The position numbers and the translations under genes were made by a program. A model generated the notes under the pieces. It worked only from the letters and a program-made list of their open reading frames with translations. It ran no database searches and was not told where the DNA came from. Positions 1-7,734 of a stretch of 9,250 bases of DNA are shown one piece after another (within the stretch, counting starts at the first letter, position 1; each line of letters begins with the position of its first letter). Source of the stretch: Alphaproteobacteria bacterium (GTDB lineage Bacteria > Pseudomonadota > Alphaproteobacteria > Micavibrionales > Micavibrionaceae); the NCBI GenBank assembly GCA_021776015.1, contig JAJFGT010000222.1, positions 1 to 9,250 on the forward strand. The letters run 5' to 3'.

Positions 1-2062
1 GTAGCATGTCATAGAAGTCATTGGAACGATTTGTAATTTTAAGGTTTGTAATATTTGCACCATTTTTCCCAATCACAGTTGAGAGTGTTCCGAGAGCTCC
101 AGGAGAGTTGGTCACTACAATCTCAAGTCGCCCCACAAATCCTTCTTGATTTTCAATATTATCTCCCCACGAAACATCAAGCCAACGTTCAGGTGTATCT
201 GCAAATCGTTCTAGTGTTTCACAATCAATAGTATGAACGGTCACGCCTTTCCCTGTTACAACGATTCCTACGATACGATCTCCTGGCAAGGGATGACAGC
301 ATCGTGCAAAATGAACAGCCATACCAGGAATGAGTCCAACAATGGACATGGAATCACTTTGTTTTTTCTTTCCTGATTTGATTTCATGAGTTGTTTCATC
401 AATTAGTTGAGTCGCTGATTTTGATTTGTGAGAAGGAAAAACTGCTTTGAAAACATCACGAGCGACAATATTTCCAGATCCTACTCCGGCATAAAGATCC
501 TCAAGTGTCTCCATATTTTTAAATTGGTTGAGAACATTTGTAATGGCTTTATCAGAAAATTCATATTCTTCAGTTTTAAATATTTTCTGAATCATAGCCT
601 TTCCAAGTATCATATATTCATCACGTTGTTGTTGACGAATAAATCGACGAATATGTGATTTAGCCTTTCCACTAACAACAAATCGCTCCCATGCTGGGGA
701 TGGGTTTTGATTTTTGGCAGTTGTTATTTCAACTTGATCACCATTTTTCATTTTTGTACTTAAGGGAACAATCCGACCGTTGAGCTTAGCCCCTACGCAC
801 TTATTCCCTACATCTGAGTGAACGGCATAAGCAAAATCAACAGGTGTCGATCCAACGGGAAGTTCTATAAGGTCTCCTTTAGGAGAGAACACATAGACCT
901 GATCTTGAAAAAGTTCTAGTTTTGTATTTTCAAGAAAATCTTCGGGTTGTTGGTCTTGATCTATAATTTCGAGGAGTTCACGGAGCCAGCGATATTTTTT
1001 TGCATTTTCAATAGCCGATTCCATATCACCTTGCTTGTAAGCCCAGTGTGCTGCAACTCCAAGATCAGCCTCTTCATGCATATCTGCTGTACGAATTTGA
1101 ACCTCAATACGATGATTGTGAGGCCCAATGATTGTTGTATGAATAGAGCGATATCCATTGGCTTTTGGTGTTGAAATGAAATCCTTGAAACGTCCAGGAA
1201 CAGTGGGGTATTCAGAATGAATAATCCCTAGAGCATGATAGCATTGTTCTATATTTTCAACGACAATACGAAACGCCATAATGTCAGAGAGCTGCTCAAA
1301 GGAAACATTCTTTCGCTGCATTTTACGCCAGATAGAATATCGCGTTTTTTCTCGCCCTGTGATATGAGCCTCTATTCCTGCTGTAGCTATGAGGTCTGTC
1401 ATCTCTTTAATAATATCTTTAACAAGATCGGTTTCTTCTTTTCGAAGGAAAGAAAGACGGTTGACAATACTTTCTCGTGCCTCAGGATTTGCCTGAAGAA
1501 AAGCCATATCTTCAAGCTCTTCCTTAATTTTTTGAATACCAATTCTCTCAGCAAGCGGGGCGTATATTTCTAAAGTTTCACGCGCAATTCTTTTTCGTTT
1601 TTCAGGTTTAGAAATATGATGCAATGTACGCATATTATGTAGACGATCAGCAAGCTTGACCAAAAGAACCCGAATGTCTTCTGACATGGCTAAAACAAGT
1701 TTTCTAAAATTTTCAGCTTGTTTTCCTTCAACAGTTTGACTTTCAATTCGTGTCAGTTTACTCACACCATTGACAAGGGTGGCAACTTCTTCTCCGAAAA
1801 GCTTTGTAATCTCTTCTGTTGTAGCATCCGTATCTTCAATTGTATCATGCAAAATAGCTGTGATAATCGTATTAGGATCCATTCGCATATCCACAAGGAT
1901 TTCAGCAACTTCTATGGGGTGTGTATAATAAGGTTCTCCAGATGCACGTGTTTGGTGGCTGTGTTTCTCTTTAGCAAATGCACAGGCACGTTCAATGCGA
2001 GATAAATCAGCATTGGGATTATATGATTTAACTTTTTCTATAAGGGACGTACATTCTGACAT
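1..2062 (-). CDS. spoT: Bifunctional (p)ppGpp synthetase/hydrolase (Rel/SpoT/Rsh), C-terminal end outside window
   Basis: This cytoplasmic stringent-response enzyme makes (p)ppGpp from GTP/GDP and ATP and hydrolyses it back. I translated 687 uninterrupted codons by hand from the ATG at 2062; no stop is reached, so the 3' end lies beyond position 1. Seen in order: an HD hydrolase domain (about residues 25-150) with THP at 47-49, the HDxxED signature at 72-77 and LADRLHNMRTL at 137-147; a synthetase domain (about 235-345) with RFKD at 291-294 and GYRSIHTT at 303-310; a TGS domain (about 386-447); a conserved Cys/His cluster, HFARCCHPLPGD, at 584-595; and the start of an ACT domain from about 643. 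The intact HD site plus RxKD (not ExDD) is the known signature of bifunctional Rel/SpoT enzymes rather than synthetase-only RelA. The start is firm because a TAA stop lies immediately upstream in frame and the next Met would cut into the HD domain. The best Shine-Dalgarno (AAGGA) is 15 nt upstream, unusually far. rpoZ precedes it on the same strand, a common proteobacterial arrangement. Confidence 0.96.
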   Translation of the reverse strand, partial: MSECTSLIEKVKSYNPNADLSRIERACAFAKEKHSHQTRASGEPYYTHPIEVAEILVDMRMDPNTIITAILHDTIEDTDATTEEITKLFGEEVATLVNGVSKLTRIESQTVEGKQAENFRKLVLAMSEDIRVLLVKLADRLHNMRTLHHISKPEKRKRIARETLEIYAPLAERIGIQKIKEELEDMAFLQANPEARESIVNRLSFLRKEETDLVKDIIKEMTDLIATAGIEAHITGREKTRYSIWRKMQRKNVSFEQLSDIMAFRIVVENIEQCYHALGIIHSEYPTVPGRFKDFISTPKANGYRSIHTTIIGPHNHRIEVQIRTADMHEEADLGVAAHWAYKQGDMESAIENAKKYRWLRELLEIIDQDQQPEDFLENTKLELFQDQVYVFSPKGDLIELPVGSTPVDFAYAVHSDVGNKCVGAKLNGRIVPLSTKMKNGDQVEITTAKNQNPSPAWERFVVSGKAKSHIRRFIRQQQRDEYMILGKAMIQKIFKTEEYEFSDKAITNVLNQFKNMETLEDLYAGVGSGNIVARDVFKAVFPSHKSKSATQLIDETTHEIKSGKKKQSDSMSIVGLIPGMAVHFARCCHPLPGDRIVGIVVTGKGVTVHTIDCETLERFADTPERWLDVSWGDNIENQEGFVGRLEIVVTNSPGALGTLSTVIGKNGANITNLKITNRSNDFYDML

Positions 2063-2105
2063 TTAATTTCAGATAAATCCTTTTGCTATATTGATAAAGT
2101 TTTGC

Positions 2106-2133
2106 CAATAAAAAAGGGTCTCAATGACCCTTT
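2106..2133 (-). terminator. Rho-independent terminator or attenuator between rpoZ and spoT
   Basis: A perfect 8-bp inverted repeat (AAAGGGTC and GACCCTTT, 2113-2120 and 2126-2133) encloses a 5-nt loop. On the minus strand it is followed by a T-rich run (TTTTTTATT, counting the end of the stem). It begins about 30 nt after the rpoZ stop and ends about 44 nt before the spoT start. It should end or attenuate rpoZ transcripts, so spoT would depend on readthrough or on a promoter in the short remaining gap, where I see no convincing one. Confidence 0.75.
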
Positions 2134-2162
2134 CTGAAGACTCTTAATGTATGAGAATACAA

Positions 2163-2519
2163 CTATTCCGTTACGCCCGCAAGATCTTCAAGACTTACTT
2201 CTTGGCTCTCTTCTATGCTTTGTCCCAATGAACTCCATTCGGCTTCACCTTCCATAAGATCGATCGTAGGCTCTTCATCACTTTCTTCTGTGAAAAGAAT
2301 ACGTTGATGAGATTGGATTAAATTTTCTTTAAGATCTTCAGGAAGAATTGTCTCTTCAGAAATTTCTCTTAAGGCTACCACAGTGTTTTTATCATTATCA
2401 CGCTCAATTGTTAAAGGACTCCCTGTTCCAATTTTACGTGCTCTTTGTGATGCTAGCATCACAAGTTCAAAACGTGTTTCTACTTTATCAATACAATCTT
2501 CAACGGTTACGCGTGCCAT
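2163..2519 (-). CDS. rpoZ: DNA-directed RNA polymerase omega subunit
   Basis: This is the small omega subunit, which helps assemble and stabilise RNA polymerase by binding beta'. The 118-residue protein opens with [20 protein letters not shown], followed by LASQRARKI and then [14 protein letters not shown], the standard omega core covering about residues 1-60. From about residue 70 to the end the protein is strongly acidic (many Glu and Asp, few basic residues). It is longer than the 91-residue E. coli protein, as is usual in alphaproteobacteria. The ATG at 2519 has a good Shine-Dalgarno (AAGGA at 2527-2531, 7-nt spacing) and a sigma70-like promoter upstream. The omega N-terminus is a known contributor to a (p)ppGpp binding site in enterobacteria, so its position next to a (p)ppGpp enzyme makes functional sense, though binding in this species is not shown by the sequence. 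Confidence 0.97.
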   Translation of the reverse strand: MARVTVEDCIDKVETRFELVMLASQRARKIGTGSPLTIERDNDKNTVVALREISEETILPEDLKENLIQSHQRILFTEESDEEPTIDLMEGEAEWSSLGQSIEESQEVSLEDLAGVTE

Positions 2520-2550
2520 GATTTATTCCTTATATTTATCTATGATCGGG

Positions 2551-2579
2551 TTTATACTCATTTTGTCTTAGAAAAGCAA
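2551..2579 (-). promoter_or_regulatory. Sigma70-type promoter for rpoZ
   Basis: On the minus strand, -35 TTGCTT (2574-2579) and -10 TATAAA (2551-2556) are separated by exactly 17 bp. Transcription would start near 2544, giving a leader of about 25 nt that holds the rpoZ Shine-Dalgarno. The hexamers and spacing are directly visible; activity is inferred. Confidence 0.65.
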
Positions 2580-2586
2580 GTATTCA

Positions 2587-2628
2587 TTACAGTAAAAAAT
2601 GGAAAATCTCTTAAAATAAGTACTGTAA
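2587..2628. repeat. Paired 8-bp inverted repeats between divergent promoters (possible operator)
   Basis: TTACAGTA (2587-2594) and its exact reverse complement TACTGTAA (2621-2628) are separated by 26 bp. The left arm with one more base reads TTACAGTAA, itself a palindrome around a central base; the right arm has a TAC-N-GTA core. The arms lie 7 bp outside the rpoZ -35 box and 12 bp outside the candidate -35 box of the rightward orphan, so they sit between the two promoters. This would suit a shared regulator, but in AT-rich DNA a pair this short can also arise by chance. Confidence 0.35.
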
Positions 2629-2640
2629 AGAAATAAAAAC

Positions 2641-2669
2641 TTGTAAAATGCGTAAGAAGTTGATATTAC
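2641..2669 (+). promoter_or_regulatory. Candidate promoter for the 66-aa orphan ORF
   Basis: TTGTAA (2641-2646) and TATTAC (2664-2669) are separated by 17 bp and each matches the sigma70 consensus at four of six positions. Transcription would start near 2677, leaving a leader of about 28 nt that contains the Shine-Dalgarno of the ORF at 2705. The match is moderate. Confidence 0.4.
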
Positions 2670-2704
2670 ATAAAAACGAATTAACGCAAATAAGGAAAAT
2701 AATT

Positions 2705-2905
2705 ATGTCTGATTCACAATTCTCAGAAAATACAAGTTTTGCTACTAAGCTAGCTCATTGGACTCTTCTTGGCGGAGCACCAGAAAATGAAAGCGTCGCA
2801 ACTAGAGCCTTTGTCTCTGTTGCTAGTGTAGTACCACAGGTAATCGGAGCTCTTTCTGTTGCAAAAAGCGTGCTATGTGCGCCTGAGAGTAAAAATCATC
2901 TCTAA
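2705..2905 (+). CDS. Small hypothetical protein, 66 aa
   Basis: I do not recognise this protein. It begins MSDSQFSENTSFATKLAHW, has a Gly/Pro/Asn/Glu-containing middle, then a mildly hydrophobic, Val/Ala-rich stretch at about residues 33-56 (FVSVASVVPQVIGALSVAKS) that could be an amphipathic or membrane-associated helix, and a polar tail. I chose the ATG at 2705 over the longer in-frame start at 2648 because AAGGA (2692-2696) sits 8 nt upstream, and because the extra 19 residues of the longer form would overlap the candidate promoter. It stands alone, divergent from rpoZ, and its TAA overlaps the tamB stop by 4 bp tail to tail. Shine-Dalgarno, promoter and lack of any competing gene support coding, but without homologues it remains provisional. 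Confidence 0.55.
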   Translation: MSDSQFSENTSFATKLAHWTLLGGAPENESVATRAFVSVASVVPQVIGALSVAKSVLCAPESKNHL

Positions 2906-5847
2906 TATTCCCACTCCCAGAAGACACCTGCACCTGCAGAGCCATTTTGCCCAGCCTTACTCTCTATAGATATTGATGGTGTTACTTCAATTTCTACATT
3001 TGCGGCACCTGAGTTTGTAGTGTTGCCCTGTTCTATTTCGACATAAACCTTATCAGTAATATATTTTCCTGCACCAATACTGGTTGAGTCTGTTCCAATC
3101 CCCTTTACTGTAAGATCATCTAATCCAGTTATAGAACGGATTGTTCCGAGAGGATCGAAGAGAAGGTTAGAATCTGTTCCGTGTCCAGAAAAGCGGCGAA
3201 GAGCCTGAGCTAGCTGAATAGCTTGAAAAGGTGTGATTTTTTGAGCAGCTCTATCAAATAGAATAAAAGATAAAATTTCATCTTGGGGAAGAAAGGGAAT
3301 AGATGAGAGGGTTAATTTAGGATTTTGGATTTGTCCTGTAATTATCATTTTTGCGATAATATCTCCCGCTTGAGTTTGTGCCTCAATATCCAAATAGGGT
3401 GAAGGAGGAACAGCCCCTTGAAATCTTAAATGAGCATGCTCAATCTCAAACTTCTTTCCAAACTCCTCATAACGGCCTCGTAATGAACTCAAATTTCCAC
3501 GGATATCAGGCTGAGCTGCACTTCCTGTGATATCGAGATTTCCCTGTAATTCTGTATCAAGTCCCCATCCACGTACAAAGATTTGATTGTCCGAGAGAAA
3601 CTGAACATCAAGAAGAATTTTCTGCATCAAATCATGGGATGTATTTGCCTTATCATCTTCAACAATGTTGAGCTTTGGAACAGCTTTATCAAAACGATTA
3701 GGCAGTGAAATTAGTATGCTTTCAGGTGTTATATTTCCAGAAATAAGATAGCCTTTGTCTGCTGACATAAAATTGAGATGAGCATCTAAATCGGCATTAA
3801 TATAGCGACCTTGAAAAAGCTGCATGGATTTTAAATCAAGTGACATATTGATATCTGGAGTTTGAGTCTCTTTGAATGCAATCAGTCCTTTTGCCGCCAT
3901 ATTCCCATGATCTTCATCTTCGGCTGTTAACGATTTTATATGAATAGAATTCTGATCAAAGATGATATCTCCCTCGATATTGAAAAGATTTAGGTTACTT
4001 TTTGTATCGTAAAAGTAACCTTTTTTCAGAGAGGCTGTGCCTTCAATAATGGGAGAGTATAATGTCCCTGTTATTTTTGCATGTGTCCCTAAATCTCCTT
4101 TTATATCATATTGCTGCCCTAGAATTGTTTCGGCAAAAGGCATAAGATTGATCTGTCCTTCAACAGCACCTTGAAGAGGTGTTTTATCAGAAATATCTAG
4201 CGTAAAAGGCTTTAAAGTAATTTTTGTAGGAAAGGATAAATTTCCAGTTAATGTTTGTACGCCCTCTCCCTTCCCTTTTAAATGAAGCTTAATCTTTTCG
4301 TTTTCGTAAGAAATTTGAGTGGATATAGAGGGAGAGGTTCTCGATGCTTTATCATGGAAAAATGCCCATGTAATATCAGAGTTCAAAATAGGTGTTGCCA
4401 TACTCCCTGTTAAATGTCCCTCCCCTTTGGGAATAGATATAGGAACAGCCGATAGATTTAGGGCAGGAATTTTTGAAAGATCTAGAGTTTTTGCAAGAAT
4501 CTTAATATCTAAGATTTCTGGTGTAAGAGTTCCCTGTGCAGATATTGTTCCATCTTCAAACTTAGCCTCTAGTGTTTGAACATCAACGGCGAAATTCTTA
4601 AAATCTAAAATGCGAATTTTTCCCAAAAGAGAATAGGGTATAAATTCAGAGGATTCTTCGCTGACATGAGCTTTAATACTGAATGTGGGTATATTTGAAT
4701 TTTCCGTAGTTAAGGCAATTTCTGCGTGCCCTTCTCCAGAAAAAGGTAAATCCCCGACAACAGCTTTAAGAGAGTTAAATGTTTGAACATCAATATTGAT
4801 AGTGCCATCTATCTGTTTTTGTTCTTTGTGAATATTAATGTGCCCTGAAAGAAGAGTTTCCAGAGCGTGCCCCTTAATTTTGGAAAGAGACAGAATATTA
4901 TCGTGCCATTGAAGAGATGTTTCCAATGATGCGGGCGTATGGTTTAAAAGAGTTTCAGCTTCAAGAGTTCCCAATAGACCCTCTTGGGTATTATTCTTCA
5001 AGGTTGCTTTGATATCAAAAGGATTTTGAAAGGTAGGGTGCAGGAGGAACGCTGGATTATGAATCATCCATTGTGCGGAGGATTCAAATTGTCCCTGATC
5101 TATGAAATAGGAGCCTTTTGCGTCGAATGTATAGGAATCTTGTTCCGCTGTTAGTTTAGACAGTAAGGCCTGTCCTGTATTGAAATCTAAGCTACCTTCA
5201 AACGTTGTTGTCTTGGGAACAAGATCTGCTTTTTGAAAAATGATATTATCAAGGTTTATCAAACCAATAAGTTTAACAGAATTTTTTTGAAGCGTAAAAG
5301 TCTGCTTAAGGTGTGCTTGAGTTGTAAATCCTCCCGCTATAATAGCATCTGAGAGAGAGAATTGATCAATATTGATATCAATATGAGCTTTATTGAAATA
5401 AAGATCAGAAAGGATAAGAGGAAAAATATTCTTTGTTTTTGAAGAAGGTTCTGTATCAGGTATTTCGGATATAGAAACCATATCAGCACTTATATCAATA
5501 TTGGCATGACGCATCACAAGAGGAAAGATATTGATAGAGAGTGATATATTATCGGCCGTTAAAATTTCATGGGAGCCCTGAAAGAGAGCAAATTCCTGAG
5601 CCTTCAAACCTATGAGTCCTGAAAACTTGAAAGTTTTAATTTTGACTTGGTAGGGTGTATCTCGAAGTGCGAGTTCTATTTGTTTAGATATCCATTGAGA
5701 TCCGTTGCTCGTGTTGAGCCAAATTGCAAACCCTTGAGTTCCAATCGCAAGGATAAGACATAGAGCAAGGCCAAAAGACGTCAATCCTGCTATCCATCGT
5801 AGTAATGTCATATTTAAACTTTTAAAAAGTTTTATGCCTTTAATCAT
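2902..5847 (-). CDS. tamB: Translocation and assembly module protein TamB (DUF490 family)
   Basis: TamB is an inner-membrane-anchored, periplasm-spanning beta-rich protein that works with TamA in outer-membrane protein insertion and, as an AsmA-like bridge protein, in lipid transport across the periplasm. The 981-residue product has one N-terminal membrane anchor (about residues 14-44, rich in Leu, Ile and Gly), a long repetitive region of short beta strands with AsmA-like character, and a typical TamB C-terminal domain. Diagnostic C-terminal elements are FQAIQLAQALRRFSG, the LGTIRSITGLDDLTVKG segment, GKYITDKVYVEIEQG, and the terminal GSAGAGVFWEWEY. It is shorter than E. coli TamB (1259 residues), which suggests a shorter bridge rather than a truncation, since both ends are intact. 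The gene starts 23 nt after tamA, so the two should be co-transcribed. The Shine-Dalgarno is weak (GAG about 11 nt upstream); Met13 is an alternative start that would keep the anchor. Confidence 0.95.
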   Translation of the reverse strand: MIKGIKLFKSLNMTLLRWIAGLTSFGLALCLILAIGTQGFAIWLNTSNGSQWISKQIELALRDTPYQVKIKTFKFSGLIGLKAQEFALFQGSHEILTADNISLSINIFPLVMRHANIDISADMVSISEIPDTEPSSKTKNIFPLILSDLYFNKAHIDINIDQFSLSDAIIAGGFTTQAHLKQTFTLQKNSVKLIGLINLDNIIFQKADLVPKTTTFEGSLDFNTGQALLSKLTAEQDSYTFDAKGSYFIDQGQFESSAQWMIHNPAFLLHPTFQNPFDIKATLKNNTQEGLLGTLEAETLLNHTPASLETSLQWHDNILSLSKIKGHALETLLSGHINIHKEQKQIDGTINIDVQTFNSLKAVVGDLPFSGEGHAEIALTTENSNIPTFSIKAHVSEESSEFIPYSLLGKIRILDFKNFAVDVQTLEAKFEDGTISAQGTLTPEILDIKILAKTLDLSKIPALNLSAVPISIPKGEGHLTGSMATPILNSDITWAFFHDKASRTSPSISTQISYENEKIKLHLKGKGEGVQTLTGNLSFPTKITLKPFTLDISDKTPLQGAVEGQINLMPFAETILGQQYDIKGDLGTHAKITGTLYSPIIEGTASLKKGYFYDTKSNLNLFNIEGDIIFDQNSIHIKSLTAEDEDHGNMAAKGLIAFKETQTPDINMSLDLKSMQLFQGRYINADLDAHLNFMSADKGYLISGNITPESILISLPNRFDKAVPKLNIVEDDKANTSHDLMQKILLDVQFLSDNQIFVRGWGLDTELQGNLDITGSAAQPDIRGNLSSLRGRYEEFGKKFEIEHAHLRFQGAVPPSPYLDIEAQTQAGDIIAKMIITGQIQNPKLTLSSIPFLPQDEILSFILFDRAAQKITPFQAIQLAQALRRFSGHGTDSNLLFDPLGTIRSITGLDDLTVKGIGTDSTSIGAGKYITDKVYVEIEQGNTTNSGAANVEIEVTPSISIESKAGQNGSAGAGVFWEWEY

Positions 5848-5860
5848 AATCGTAAAATCT

Positions 5861-5880
5861 CTAAAATGCCCTAAAATGCT
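5861..5880. repeat. 10-bp tandem repeat at the tamA-tamB junction
   Basis: CTAAAATGCC (5861-5870) is followed directly by CTAAAATGCT (5871-5880), identical in nine of ten positions. On the coding strand the upstream copy encodes the last residues and stop of TamA (GCA TTT TAG), and the second copy fills nearly half of the 23-nt gap to tamB. Losing either copy would keep the same TamA ending but shorten the gap. Confidence 0.8.
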
Positions 5881-7622
5881 TGTCCAATACTGATATATAT
5901 TTGAAAATTTTGGTCTATATTATCGCGTTTATTGAGGGGTACAGCTACATCAAAGCGGATAGGTGCAAAATCTGTGTAGTATCTAACACCAGCACCTGCC
6001 CCCCAAAAATAGCCTCCTTTGAAATCAGGAAAGGGACTGTCAAATACGTTTCCTCCATCTATAAAGGCGACCCCTCCAATTGTATCTGTAGCTTTAAAGC
6101 GTATTTCAGCAGAGCTTTCTATACGAGAACGTCCTCCTGAAGGATCACCATCTTCAAAAGGCCCGACTTCTTGAAAACCAAACCCTCTTATGGAGTTCCC
6201 TCCTCCTGAGAAAAATCGTTTTGAGATGGGAATACTTTCTGTAGCATCTCCAATAATGCTGCCAAAGCTACCTTTTAACGCAAGGACTGGATCTATTGAG
6301 CTCTGTCCTAAATCAAAATATGTGCTCGCTGTAAGTGTTGATTTAAGAAAAGGAGAAGATTCCCCTAAAACATCTGCAAAAGGTTCTAGGCCTGAATGGA
6401 TAAACCAACCTTTGTGAGGATCCAACGCTTTATCTCTATTATCAAAATTTAAGGCGCTGGGAATAGAGACAAGTCCAAATGTTTTCTTTTCATCTTGGGC
6501 GTCTTCATCAGTAATTTTTGTTATTTCAGCTGTCACACCTAAATGGCCAGAAAGACTATTTGTAAAATTTCTTTTTAGAGACGCGCCACTATTAAAACTT
6601 AACTCTTCAAAGGCATCTGTGTCTTCTCGTTCTAAAGAGCTGAGTAATGAGAGACTTTGATGAGGGAGTAGAAAATGTGGTTTCGAAAAATCAAATCCTA
6701 AGCTTTGTTTTAAGAGTGTTGTATTTAGATCAACAGATAATTTTTCAGCGGAGCCTTGAAAGTTTTTATGAATCCAGCGCCCTGTAAAACCAACTCCTTC
6801 ATCTGTATTATATCGTGTACCAAGTCTTACAGAACGAGGAGGGCGACTTTTTAATTCAAAGAGGATGTCAACATATCCTTCTTTGGATGGAATATCAGGA
6901 ATAGTTTCATGTACAAGACTCAGTAAACCTGTTTCAAGTAATGCTGTTTTTGTTGCTTCTAGTTTATCAGTTTTCCAGCATGTATCGGGGGTATAGCGAA
7001 TGAGGCGCTGGAGATAGCTTCGATCTATTGTTTCAGCACCCTGAAAATGAGTTTGTCCAAAGAGTGCTGATGGGCCTGTTTGGACAATAAATTTAATGTA
7101 TCCTTTTTTTAGAAGATGATCGAGTTGAACCTCGTGATGAATAGAAAGTGTATAAAAACATTCTTGTTCTTTAATCTTTTGGATTAGGTTTTGTTGTGCT
7201 TGGATAACAGAGAATGCATCAAGGACATCTCCAGCTTTTAAATTGAAGCTTTTATTAATCTCTTTGCTTAAGGTGTATCCTTCAATTTCTATTGTCCCAA
7301 TTTTATAGGCTGATCCTTTATGAATTGAGAGGATAAGAGTGTCTTCATTTTGTTTTACAGAAACATGTGAATCATAAAACCCCTTAGCGTGAAGAGCCTC
7401 TAGTGTATCTTGCCGTATAGATAATTTTTCAACACTACTTTTGTGGAGAGATTCCGAGTCTTGGTATTTTAAGACAATTGCTTCCTGCAAATAATCTGTA
7501 ATATCTGATGTGTCATCCAGTCCTTCTATTTTGATGGGAATATTCGCATAAGACAGAGATGCAACGGTGCTAAATAGCAACGCCATTATCAATAACAAGA
7601 TAATAGAATAAGATTTTGTCAT
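5871..7622 (-). CDS. tamA: TamA, outer-membrane Omp85/BamA-family assembly protein
   Basis: TamA is the outer-membrane half of the translocation and assembly module, an Omp85-family barrel with periplasmic POTRA domains that pairs with TamB. The 583-residue product (E. coli TamA: 577) has a signal peptide at residues 1-26 ending SLSYA, three POTRA-like segments at roughly 28-103, 105-183 and 185-262 (for example YKIGTIEIEG and ALFGQTHFQG), and a 16-strand-type barrel from about 264 to the terminal Phe. The Omp85 loop-6 signature is visible as FFSGGGNSIRGFGFQEVGP, with RGF at 479-481, followed by the FIDGGNVF strand. The mature protein has only two cysteines, Cys155 and Cys215, both in the POTRA region. 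The ATG at 7622 has AAGAG 6 nt upstream. tamB follows 23 nt downstream. Among Omp85 relatives it could be confused with BamA, but three POTRAs instead of five and the adjacent tamB favour TamA. Confidence 0.94.
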   Translation of the reverse strand: MTKSYSIILLLIMALLFSTVASLSYANIPIKIEGLDDTSDITDYLQEAIVLKYQDSESLHKSSVEKLSIRQDTLEALHAKGFYDSHVSVKQNEDTLILSIHKGSAYKIGTIEIEGYTLSKEINKSFNLKAGDVLDAFSVIQAQQNLIQKIKEQECFYTLSIHHEVQLDHLLKKGYIKFIVQTGPSALFGQTHFQGAETIDRSYLQRLIRYTPDTCWKTDKLEATKTALLETGLLSLVHETIPDIPSKEGYVDILFELKSRPPRSVRLGTRYNTDEGVGFTGRWIHKNFQGSAEKLSVDLNTTLLKQSLGFDFSKPHFLLPHQSLSLLSSLEREDTDAFEELSFNSGASLKRNFTNSLSGHLGVTAEITKITDEDAQDEKKTFGLVSIPSALNFDNRDKALDPHKGWFIHSGLEPFADVLGESSPFLKSTLTASTYFDLGQSSIDPVLALKGSFGSIIGDATESIPISKRFFSGGGNSIRGFGFQEVGPFEDGDPSGGRSRIESSAEIRFKATDTIGGVAFIDGGNVFDSPFPDFKGGYFWGAGAGVRYYTDFAPIRFDVAVPLNKRDNIDQNFQIYISIGQAF

Positions 7623-7734
7623 GTCTGCTCTTTCAAAAAGACACTACTTGACTTAGCTGTTTCTTTCCAAGGATTATTTTAGAGTTTAAAGAAATCATAA
7701 AAAATTTGTTCTTTATCTCATTCGGTGCTAAATC
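7623..7734. promoter_or_regulatory. Divergent tamA/ctaB intergenic region
   Basis: This gap must hold the promoters of both tamA (leftward) and ctaB (rightward). For ctaB, TTGACT (7648-7653) and GATTAT (7672-7677) with an 18-bp spacer are the best candidate, giving a leader of about 50 nt. Within that leader TAAAGAA (7687-7693) and TTCTTTA (7709-7715) form a 7-bp inverted repeat with a 15-nt loop. For tamA I see no convincing promoter; the -10-like TAAAAT on the minus strand lacks a good -35. Confidence 0.4.

Noticed and set aside
428..2005. Several plus-strand and one minus-strand open frames of 65-112 codons (e.g. 428-658, 947-1174, 1235-1573, 1718-2005)
   Set aside because: They lie inside the spoT coding region in other frames, have Cys/Phe/Ser-rich shadow-like compositions, and lack Shine-Dalgarno or promoters.
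2383..2571. 62-codon plus-strand frame antisense to rpoZ
   Set aside because: It is a mirror of the well-conserved rpoZ N-terminal coding sequence and would read through the rpoZ promoter.
2648..2704. Longer, 85-residue version of the orphan starting at 2648
   Set aside because: It has no Shine-Dalgarno, its start falls inside the candidate promoter spacer, and the ATG at 2705 has a well-placed AAGGA.
4319..6417. Plus-strand frames of 75-86 codons antisense to tamB and tamA (4319-4579, 5880-6140, 6190-6417)
   Set aside because: Shadows of clearly identified genes, without initiation signals.
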